DNA from: JBEIFW01 sp044370695
GTDB lineage: Bacteria > Actinomycetota > Acidimicrobiia > Acidimicrobiales > Ilumatobacteraceae
NCBI GenBank assembly: GCA_044370695.1
Contig: JBILVB010000113.1
Coordinates: 1-12,645 of the forward strand
Reading direction: 5' to 3'
DNA: 12,645 nt
Position 1 is the stretch's first letter, and each line of letters opens with the position of its first letter. A program made the translations under genes and the position numbers. A model generated the notes under the pieces. That model saw only the letters and a list, made by a program, of their open reading frames with translations. It was not told the origin of the DNA and made no database searches. Positions 6,617-12,645 of the stretch are shown here, in pieces.

Positions 6617-7741
6617 TCACCCGCTTCGGTCGGGTCGCTCCGGCCGCTGCGGTGGCAGCACCCCGAGGAATCGGGCGAGGCGAGTCGTCTCGGCCGCGAA
6701 GGCCCGCTCGAATGCGACGCTCGCCGGCAGCGAGCCGGTGGGGCTGCCGGCCTCGACCCGCAGGCGCCCGTCGACCACCGCAGCGTTCACCCAGCCGACT
6801 GCATCGTCCCGCCAGAACAGCGGCAGGGCGTAGTAGCCGAACCGCCGGCGGGCGGCCGGGGTGTACGCCTCGAAGCGGTACTCCCAGCCCCAGAGGCGCT
6901 CGAAGCGCCGACGGTCCCACACCACGGGGTCGAACGGGGCGAGGAACCGGACGCGAGACTCGGGTGGCCCGACGTCGGCCAGTTCCCGCCCCGGTTCGGC
7001 GTCGGGGGGCCACAGGTAGGTCGTACCGTCGACGATCGCACGGGGCCACGAGGCCTTGGCCTCGGCGACTGCGGCCGGCAGCGCGCCACCGAGGCGTCCG
7101 GCGGCGGAGCGCAGGAGCGTCACGCCGAGCGAGGGCAGGGGCACCGGCGCCAAGTGCGTCACGACGAACCGCACCAGTTCACGCGCCGCGATCGCGACCG
7201 GCACCGGTTCGACCGAGCGGGCCGCTTCGTAGACCTTCACCCCGTCGTCGCGGCGGGCCACGCGCAGCACCCCCCGGACGTGGAGCGCCTCGAGTGCCCG
7301 GGTCGTCGCGTGCGACGACCCGCCCCAGTCGTTGACGACCCGGCCGGCGCCGAGCGCCTCCTCGACCTCGCGAGGGTGACAGGGGCCGTGGGCGCGCACG
7401 AAGGCGGCGACGGCGTCGGGGAGGCCGGGCACGAGCCGATCGATGCCGTAGCGGGAGTGGCGGGGACGGGGATGGAGCAGCCCGTGGATCCGCCGGCTGA
7501 CGATGCCGTAGTTGACGACGACGTCCTCCTCGACGTCGAGTTCGGGGTAGCGCCGTTCGAGGTCTCCGGCCCGGTATCCCGGCACCCGCTGCCGCAGGAT
7601 GAGGTCCTGAGCCCGGGCCGGAGCCCGGATGGGATCGGCCTGCACGTACCCGAGCGCGTCCACCGCCGCCTGGAGCGTGGCGGCCGGAGCGAGCGAGCGG
7701 CCGAGCGCCACGCGGCGAAGGCGGCGCACCGAACGGTCCAC
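6617..7741 (-). CDS. YcaQ-like winged-helix protein, putative DNA glycosylase
   Basis: This is a 374-residue member of the HTH_42/YcaQ (AlkZ/AlkX) superfamily, whose characterised members excise bulky alkylated bases or unhook crosslinks. The signature segment GYVQADPIRAPARAQDLIL contains Gln34-x-Asp36, matching the QxD motif I recall for E. coli YcaQ. It is followed by VVNYGIVSRRIHGLLHPR and, near the C-terminus, FLAPFDPVVWDRRRFERLWGWEYRFEAYTP, the typical family block. Length is normal. I chose GTG at 7741 over TTG at 7789: of the first 12 codons after that TTG, seven end in A or T, including GTT, GAT, CTT and AGA. The rest of the gene almost always ends codons in G or C, so that stretch looks non-coding. 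Neither start has a clear ribosome binding site. It is divergent from the cyclase gene. Glycosylase activity is inferred from family, and many members are untested. Confidence 0.85.
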   Translation of the reverse strand: MDRSVRRLRRVALGRSLAPAATLQAAVDALGYVQADPIRAPARAQDLILRQRVPGYRAGDLERRYPELDVEEDVVVNYGIVSRRIHGLLHPRPRHSRYGIDRLVPGLPDAVAAFVRAHGPCHPREVEEALGAGRVVNDWGGSSHATTRALEALHVRGVLRVARRDDGVKVYEAARSVEPVPVAIAARELVRFVVTHLAPVPLPSLGVTLLRSAAGRLGGALPAAVAEAKASWPRAIVDGTTYLWPPDAEPGRELADVGPPESRVRFLAPFDPVVWDRRRFERLWGWEYRFEAYTPAARRRFGYYALPLFWRDDAVGWVNAAVVDGRLRVEAGSPTGSLPASVAFERAFAAETTRLARFLGVLPPQRPERPDRSG

Positions 7742-7765
7742 GTCGTGGGGTCTAGCAGCCGCCGA

Positions 7766-7783
7766 GTTCGAAAGATCTCGAAC
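7766..7783. promoter_or_regulatory. Perfect 6-6-6 palindrome, candidate operator
   Basis: GTTCGA and TCGAAC are exact inverted repeats separated by AAGATC, giving an 18-base dyad in the divergent region between the YcaQ-like and cyclase genes. The surrounding bases are richer in A and T than the flanking genes. If the weak promoter at 7793-7820 is real, the dyad would sit just downstream of its transcription start, a typical repressor position. The regulator is unknown. Confidence 0.45.
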
Positions 7784-7792
7784 CCGCAAGGG

Positions 7793-7820
7793 GTCGTACA
7801 GGACTCCTCCACGCCCTCAA
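7793..7820 (-). promoter_or_regulatory. Weak candidate promoter for the YcaQ-like gene
   Basis: On the minus strand, TTGAGG (7820-7815) and TACGAC (7798-7793) are spaced by 16 bases, a loose match to a vegetative -35/-10 pair. The predicted start of transcription is near 7786, about 45 bases before the GTG at 7741. The -10 match is poor, so this is a suggestion only. Confidence 0.2.
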
Positions 7821-7851
7821 CGTGTCCGGCTGTTGGGTCGATGCTCGCGGC

Positions 7852-9129
7852 ATGACGATCTCGCCCGTCGACCGGGGGATGCGGGCGCTGGCCCGGGACC
7901 GCAGCACCTGTTCGGTCCTGATCGACCACCACCTCGGCGTGGTGTGGGCATCCGAAGCCCTGGAGTCGCTCGTGGGTCTGCCCAGCGGGCACATCGTCGG
8001 TACGGCGGCGCTCGGTCTCGTCGAGGACGGCGACCGCGCCAAGGTCGCCGCCTGGCTGGCGCGCTCGCGCGACCCGCTGTCGGTCCCGTCGGTCCTCGAT
8101 GCCCACCTCACGCCCGTGATCCGCCTGCGCCGCAACGACGGGGGCGCCGTCCACGTGCGCTGCCGGGTCACCAACCTGTTCGACGACCCCGAGGTCGCCG
8201 GCCTGTTGGTCCACCTCGACCCCTACGAGGTTCCCCACCACCGCGACGCGGTCATCGCCGGGATCGCGGCGGGCGCCACCGAGACCGGGCTGATCCAATC
8301 CGTGCTGCGGCTCGTGCGGGCCCAACACCCTCGCGGCGTGCCGGGCATCTGGACCCACGGCGCCCCCGGCCTGCTCGAGGCACTTCCCGGCGCCAGCCTG
8401 CCGACCCAGGTGGCGAGCAACCTCGCCCGACTCCGCCCGCTGCGGGCGACCTACCTCGTGCCCGAAGCAGACCCCGACGATCGCGGCTGGTGGGTGGTCC
8501 CGGCCCGGACGAACCCGACCACCGATCCCCTGGCGACGGTCCTCGTTCGCTGTCACGCCGGGGTGCAGCCGACGGTGCTCGTCGGCGACGATCTCGAGCA
8601 GACCGCCACCCTGCTCGGATTGGCGCTGGGACGCCTGGAACAGGAAGCCCGGCTGCGCCGCGCGGCCGAATGCGACCCGCTGACCGGGCTCGCCAACCGC
8701 CGCCGGTTCGACGCAGCCGTCGCGAGCGTCGCACTCGCCGGCCAGGCCTGGGCGGTGATCTACGTCGACCTCGACCGGTTCAAGCCGGTCAACGACACCT
8801 TCGGGCATGCGGCCGGCGACAGTGTGCTGCAGGCCGTCGCCGGTCGTCTGCGCCGCTGCGTGCGTCCCGACGATCTCGTCGCCCGGATCGGCGGCGACGA
8901 GTTCGCCGTCCTGCTCGCGACGCTCGGTGACGGCGACGTCGACGCGGTGGCGGCGCGCATCAACGGCGTCGTGGAGGTCCCCGTCGCCATCGCCGGGAGC
9001 TCGGTCCCCGTGCGATGCTCGATCGGGATCGGCGTGGGTCTCGCCGGCGACGATCCCGACGCGGTGCTCGCACTGGCCGATCGCGACCTGTACGCCACGA
9101 AGGCTTCGAAGCGAGCCGTTCCGGGTTGA
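7852..9129 (+). CDS. Soluble PAS-GGDEF diguanylate cyclase
   Basis: This 425-residue cytosolic signalling protein would make cyclic di-GMP from two GTP. Residues about 18-125 look like a PAS sensor (CSVLIDHHLGVVWASEALESLVG start). Residues about 130-255 form an unassigned, possibly GAF-like, middle domain, followed by a short helical linker rich in Leu, Glu and Arg. The GGDEF domain begins at CDPLTGLANRRRF (274 on). It has metal ligand Asp306 in YVDLDRFK, an intact GGDEF at 347-351 and the inhibitory I-site RxxD as Arg338-Asp341, exactly five residues before GGDEF. Both catalysis and product inhibition are therefore predicted intact. No membrane segment or EAL domain is seen. The ATG at 7852 is preferred to a GTG at 7822 because the ten extra codons look compositionally non-coding. 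No strong ribosome binding site precedes either. The signal sensed is unknown. Confidence 0.94.
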   Translation: MTISPVDRGMRALARDRSTCSVLIDHHLGVVWASEALESLVGLPSGHIVGTAALGLVEDGDRAKVAAWLARSRDPLSVPSVLDAHLTPVIRLRRNDGGAVHVRCRVTNLFDDPEVAGLLVHLDPYEVPHHRDAVIAGIAAGATETGLIQSVLRLVRAQHPRGVPGIWTHGAPGLLEALPGASLPTQVASNLARLRPLRATYLVPEADPDDRGWWVVPARTNPTTDPLATVLVRCHAGVQPTVLVGDDLEQTATLLGLALGRLEQEARLRRAAECDPLTGLANRRRFDAAVASVALAGQAWAVIYVDLDRFKPVNDTFGHAAGDSVLQAVAGRLRRCVRPDDLVARIGGDEFAVLLATLGDGDVDAVAARINGVVEVPVAIAGSSVPVRCSIGIGVGLAGDDPDAVLALADRDLYATKASKRAVPG

Positions 9130-9140
9130 CCGGCGATCAG
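9127..9140 (-). repeat. 14-base repeat forming a convergent gene junction (copy 2)
   Basis: Read on the minus strand this is CTGATCGCCGGTCA, identical to 2390-2403. It contains the cyclase stop (TGA, 9127-9129) and the FtsX-type permease stop on the opposite strand (9137-9139), again with a 7-base gap. A 12-base part of it also occurs inside the acyl-CoA ligase gene at 780-791, where it encodes Leu-Ile-Ala-Gly, so chance is a real possibility. Confidence 0.5.
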
Positions 9141-11713
9141 GTGACGGCCACCGCCTCGAGGACGTCGAGCCGGGCCGCACGGCGGGCCGGCGCAACGGCG
9201 GCCACGACGCCGCTCGCGAACGCGAGCAGCGCCAGACCGACGAGCCCCCGCCAGGGCAGCGCGAACGAGCCGATGCCCTCGGTGCGCAGCGCACGCACGA
9301 GCGCCCAGGCCGCCGCGATCCCGACGACGGTGCCGACTGCGGTGCCGAACAGGGCGATCACCACGGCTTCCCAGCGGACCATCCGACGGGTCTGGGACCG
9401 GTCCATGCCGACCACTCGCAGCAGACCGATCTCCCGTGTGCGCTCGTGGACGGTGAGCGACAACGTGATGCCGATCCCGACCGTGGCGATCCCGACGGCG
9501 AGCAGCAACAGGAGCGCGACGAGCCCGAGCAACTGATCCAGGCTGCCGGCGAGCTCGGCGGTGTACGAGCGCAGATCGTCGACGGCGGCGATGGGCACCC
9601 GCCGCACTGCGTCGGCGATCGCGGCCCGGCCCTCGGCGGCGCCGACCCCGTCGGCGAGACCGACGTACACGAGGAAGTCGAACTGGTCGGGCACGAGGCG
9701 TTCCGCGTCGCCGAGACCGATCACGAAGTCGAACAGCAGCGGTTGGCTGAACGACGCCGAGATCCGGAACGACTCCGGGGCCCGGCCCGGGAACGCCAGG
9801 GTGATCACGTCGCCGACGTTCCACCCCCGTTCGTCGAGCTCCCGTTGCGACACGCCGACCGAACCCGGTCCCACGTCGGCGAGGCGACCCTCGACCCGCC
9901 CGAGATCGAGCAATCGATCCGCCACGCTCGTGTCGAGCGCACCGATCGGCCGGGTCTCGTCGCGGGGTACGACCGGGTCCCGGCGTGCCGGTCGGACCGG
10001 TCCTCCCACCCGGGCGAACGCGTAACGCTGTGGGGAGACGACGTCGACCTCGTCGAGGTCGGCGATGACGCCGGCCAGGCTCGTCGGGAGGCCACCGAAA
10101 CCGAAGCCCGCCCCCCGCACCACCAGGTCGGCACTGATGCCGGCCTGTACGGCGCTGGTCAAGGAGCGCTCGAGCGAGGAGACCAGCACGACGGCGAACG
10201 CCCCGACGGAGGCACCCATCGTGAGCGCAAGCGCCGTCGTGGCCGTGCGTCGGGGGTTGCGACCGGCGTTCTCCCGCGCCAGGCGGCCCGGAACCCCCCG
10301 CAGCCGCGGCAGGGGCGCAGCCAACAACCGCGTCGCCGGCGCGGCCAGGCCGGGCGCGGCGAGGACCGCCCCGACGAACAGCACCACGACGCCGAGGCCG
10401 GCCAGACCGATCGCCGAGTCCTGCGCGCCACGCCACATGACCCAGGAGCCGGCTGCGCCAGCAACCACACCGGCGGCGCTGCGAACCCTCGGTGGGCGGC
10501 GCTCCACGGTGACCGCCGCCAGTGCCGCCATGGGGGGCACCCGACCCGCGAGCACCGCCGGGACCACGGCCGAGCCGATGGTCATCACCATCCCGACGGC
10601 GATCCCGATCAGGACGCTCGAGCGTTCAACGACCAGGGGCGCCGACGGAAGCGACGCACCCAGCGCGGCGACGACGGGGCGTCCCGATGCGGCGACGCCG
10701 ACCCCCACGAGCACGCCGGCCACCGTGCCGACCACGCCGATCAGCGCGGCTTCGACCAGCACCAGAGCCCGCACCTGGACGCGGCCCGCACCGAGCGCCC
10801 GCAGGAGGGCGAGTTCGCCCGTTCGCTGCCCGACGGTGATCGCGAAGGTGTTGGCGATCAGGAACGCGCCGACGACCACGGCGAGCACGGCGAAGATGGC
10901 CAGGAACGCGTCGAAGAACCGCAGACGTTCCCGCGTGGATCCTTCGGCCTCGGCGATCACCCGGGAGCCCTCGACGGCTTCGATGCCCGACGGCAAGGTC
11001 CGGGTGATCGCGTCGCGCACCGCCGCTCGGCTGGCGCCGTCGACGAGCGCGACGTCGACGGCGTCGACCCGGCCCGGCTCGCCCAGCAATCGCATCGCCT
11101 CGGCGGGGGCGAAGAACAGCGACGTGGTGCCGGCGACGGAATCGGCCGAACCGAACCGTGCGAGCCCGACCACCGTGAACGACGCCGGCTCCCCCTTGGT
11201 GAGCACGTCGGTGCGACCGCCCACGACGAGTCCGCCACGGCGGGCGGCGCGCACGTCGACGACCACCTCGCCCGCCTCTTGCGGCGGGCGACCCTGTGCG
11301 ATGCGGAACGGGTTGAGACCCGGGTCGTCCACCCAGGCTCGACCGAGCGGCTCCGGACCGACGGGCGAGTCGGCGTCGGTGACCGCCTTGCCGTCCGCGC
11401 CGACCAGGTAGGCCGGGCCCTCGATGCGGCCGACCGCCGCCCGGACCCCCGGTACGGCCGCGACCGCCGGCACCAACGCGGCATCGATCCGGCCGCGGAA
11501 GACCCGGCCCTGACGGACCAGGTCCGAGCGCTGGCGCACCTGGACGTCGACGCCTCGTTCGATCGTGCCGAACAGGTCCCCGAACGATGCGCCGATCGTC
11601 GCGGTCAGCACCAAGGTGCCCGTCGTGAACGCGACGCCGGCCACCACGGCGAGCGCAACGAGGGCCATCCTCGTCCGCCGGGCGACGACCCCGGCCCAGG
11701 CCAACCGCAGCAC
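9137..11713 (-). CDS. FtsX/MacB-type ABC transporter permease, 10 TM
   Basis: This 858-residue membrane protein has two FtsX-like halves. TM1 is at about 16-40, followed by an extracytoplasmic domain of about 220 residues. Further membrane segments lie near 268-292, 316-342, 366-390, 412-427, 434-460 and 489-513. A second external domain spans about 514-725, and three final segments lie near 728-753, 782-806 and 823-842. Each half carries the conserved post-TM motif: QRTGELALLRALGAG (296-310) and ERTREIGLLRVVGM (757-770), which dock onto the partner ATPase. Such permeases move lipids, lipoproteins or peptides at the membrane, or transmit force, rather than importing solutes. The GTG at 11713 is 9 bases after the metal-permease stop and lacks a clear ribosome binding site. 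No LolD/MacB-type ATPase is visible in the window, so its partner is encoded further upstream or elsewhere. Confidence 0.92.
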   Translation of the reverse strand: MLRLAWAGVVARRTRMALVALAVVAGVAFTTGTLVLTATIGASFGDLFGTIERGVDVQVRQRSDLVRQGRVFRGRIDAALVPAVAAVPGVRAAVGRIEGPAYLVGADGKAVTDADSPVGPEPLGRAWVDDPGLNPFRIAQGRPPQEAGEVVVDVRAARRGGLVVGGRTDVLTKGEPASFTVVGLARFGSADSVAGTTSLFFAPAEAMRLLGEPGRVDAVDVALVDGASRAAVRDAITRTLPSGIEAVEGSRVIAEAEGSTRERLRFFDAFLAIFAVLAVVVGAFLIANTFAITVGQRTGELALLRALGAGRVQVRALVLVEAALIGVVGTVAGVLVGVGVAASGRPVVAALGASLPSAPLVVERSSVLIGIAVGMVMTIGSAVVPAVLAGRVPPMAALAAVTVERRPPRVRSAAGVVAGAAGSWVMWRGAQDSAIGLAGLGVVVLFVGAVLAAPGLAAPATRLLAAPLPRLRGVPGRLARENAGRNPRRTATTALALTMGASVGAFAVVLVSSLERSLTSAVQAGISADLVVRGAGFGFGGLPTSLAGVIADLDEVDVVSPQRYAFARVGGPVRPARRDPVVPRDETRPIGALDTSVADRLLDLGRVEGRLADVGPGSVGVSQRELDERGWNVGDVITLAFPGRAPESFRISASFSQPLLFDFVIGLGDAERLVPDQFDFLVYVGLADGVGAAEGRAAIADAVRRVPIAAVDDLRSYTAELAGSLDQLLGLVALLLLLAVGIATVGIGITLSLTVHERTREIGLLRVVGMDRSQTRRMVRWEAVVIALFGTAVGTVVGIAAAWALVRALRTEGIGSFALPWRGLVGLALLAFASGVVAAVAPARRAARLDVLEAVAVT

Positions 11714-11722
11714 GTCGTCGTG

Positions 11723-12604
11723 CTAGCGCACGGCCCGCAGCGCAGCCGTGTCGGGCGCGGCGTGGTGGTCGTCGAGGCCGGCGGCGCGTCGCAGTCCTCG
11801 CCGTCCGGTGATGGCGAACACCACGGCGAACACGACGAAACCCGTGAGCACGATCGTCGCTCCCGACGCCACGTCGAGGTGGTAGCTGAGGAACATGCCG
11901 GTGAACCCCGTCGTTGCACCGATGGCGCTCGACAGCCAGAGCATGCGAGTGAACGAGTCGGTCAGCATGCGGGCCACGACCGCCGGGAGCACCAGGGCTG
12001 CCGCGATGAGGGTGACGCCGAGGACCTTCATGCTCGACAGAATGGCGACCGAGAGCAGCAGCATCAGCAACGCATCGATGCGCGCCACCTTCACGCCGGT
12101 CACCTCCGCCACCTCGGGATCGAAGGTGGTGAACAGCAGCGAGCGGTAGTTCGTCACGATCACTACGACGCTGGCCACCGTCACGCAGAGGATCAGCAGG
12201 ACGTCACCGCTCGACACCCCGAGCACGGATCCGAACACGGTCGCTTCGATCGACTGCTTGACGCGCGTGTAGAAGCCGAGCAGCACGATGCCGAACGCGA
12301 AGCTCGCCGTCGTGATCACCCCGATCGCCGCGTCGGCACCGATGATGCGGCGGCGCGTGACCCGGCCGACCGCGAGCCCCGAGGCCAGACCCCAGATGCC
12401 GGCTCCGACGAAGAAGTTCACGCCGATGGCGGCGCACAGAGCGGCGCCGCCGAAGATGGCGTGACTCAGTCCGTGCCCGATGTAACTCATGCCCCGCAGC
12501 GTGACGAACACGCCGAGCAGGCCGCACAGCGCCCCGGCGACGGTGCACACGACGAGCGCATTGCGGACGAACTCGAACCCCAGCGGTTCGGTGAGCCAGG
12601 TCAC
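11723..12604 (-). CDS. Metal (Zn/Mn/Fe) ABC transporter permease, ZnuB/TroC family
   Basis: This 293-residue integral membrane protein of the ABC-3 family forms the import channel for divalent metal ions delivered by a ZnuA/TroA-type lipoprotein. Family blocks are visible: LRGMSYIGHGLSHAIFGG (36-53), IGADAAIGVITTASFAFGIVLLG (88-110), KVLGVTLIAAALVLPAVVARML (193-214) and YHLDVASGATIVLTG (241-255). Eight or so hydrophobic helices fill most of the length. The C-terminus ends in a short soluble tail with DDHH (278-281). The start is GTG at 12604, which overlaps the upstream stop by 4 bases (GTGA), as expected for a permease following its ATPase. Which metal it carries cannot be decided, and no Zur or DtxR box was found in the window. 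Confidence 0.93.
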   Translation of the reverse strand: MTWLTEPLGFEFVRNALVVCTVAGALCGLLGVFVTLRGMSYIGHGLSHAIFGGAALCAAIGVNFFVGAGIWGLASGLAVGRVTRRRIIGADAAIGVITTASFAFGIVLLGFYTRVKQSIEATVFGSVLGVSSGDVLLILCVTVASVVVIVTNYRSLLFTTFDPEVAEVTGVKVARIDALLMLLLSVAILSSMKVLGVTLIAAALVLPAVVARMLTDSFTRMLWLSSAIGATTGFTGMFLSYHLDVASGATIVLTGFVVFAVVFAITGRRGLRRAAGLDDHHAAPDTAALRAVR

Positions 12605-12645
12605 GACACCCGCACCCCGGGCCGGTCGACGACGAAGGGCAGGCC
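12601..12645 (-). CDS. C-terminal 14 residues of an upstream gene, probably the metal ABC ATPase
   Basis: An open frame enters from the right edge and ends at a TGA (12603-12601) that overlaps the GTG start of the permease, encoding GLPFVVDRPGVRVS. The short sequence is not diagnostic. The tight overlap with a ZnuB/TroC permease makes the ZnuC/TroB-type ATP-binding subunit the likeliest identity; this is inferred from context. Confidence 0.5.
   Translation of the reverse strand, partial: GLPFVVDRPGVRVS

Noticed and set aside
7766..7783. LexA (SOS) box upstream of the repair-like gene
   Set aside because: The Gram-positive consensus is CGAAC-N4-GTTCG; here the half-sites are in the reverse order (GTTCG first) with a different spacing, so it does not qualify.
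7775..7800. tRNA fragment or phage attachment site suggested by GGGTTCGAGATC on the minus strand
   Set aside because: It resembles a T-loop only superficially; there is no acceptor stem, anticodon arm or CCA-adjacent structure, and no integrase nearby.
7237..10436. Long minus-strand open frames (7237-9294 and 8760-10436) across the cyclase gene
   Set aside because: They overlap the well-supported GGDEF gene and the start of neighbouring genes and give Arg/Gly-rich nonsense sequence.

Overview
The window is very GC-rich, with G or C at most third codon positions. It contains a cytochrome P450, SDR, LLM-class oxidoreductase and DapB-like dehydrogenase of the type common in high-GC Actinomycetota. 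My best guess is an actinobacterial chromosome, possibly Acidimicrobiia or a related environmental lineage. That placement rests on gene content and composition only. I see no rRNA, tRNA, CRISPR array, insertion sequence, integrase or phage gene. Coding density is about 98%, and no gap exceeds about 110 bases.

Region A (1-6616) is a catabolic or biotransformation neighbourhood. A five-gene minus-strand operon runs from 6570 down to 2401: SDR oxidoreductase, NTF2/SnoaL-like protein, cytochrome P450, DapB-like NAD(P)-dependent dehydrogenase, and single-domain VOC protein. The P450 joint on each side is a 4-base ATGA overlap, and the other gaps are 5 and 9 bases, so the set is very probably co-transcribed and translationally coupled. 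Below it, converging on the VOC gene, is a plus-strand LLM-class (FMN/F420) oxidoreductase. Divergent from that is an acyl-CoA ligase cut by the left window edge. Together these fit oxidation of a hydrophobic substrate (hydroxylation, alcohol/ketone interconversion, CoA activation), but nothing in the sequence identifies the substrate.

Region B (6617-9129) has two divergent genes sharing a roughly 110-base intergenic region. One is a YcaQ-like winged-helix protein (DNA glycosylase superfamily, QxD motif). The other is a soluble PAS-GGDEF diguanylate cyclase with intact catalytic and inhibitory sites. A perfect 6-6-6 palindrome lies between them, and base composition argues that it is non-coding.

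Region C (9137-12645) is a minus-strand transporter operon. It holds the tail of an upstream gene (probably the ATPase), a ZnuB/TroC-type metal ABC permease, and a large 10-TM FtsX/MacB-type permease. No ATPase for the FtsX-type permease is visible.

I do not see a clearly new defence or mobile system. The points most worth following are the compact P450 operon, the FtsX-type permease attached to a metal-uptake operon, the palindrome between the glycosylase-like and cyclase genes, and an identical 14-base sequence that forms both convergent gene junctions.
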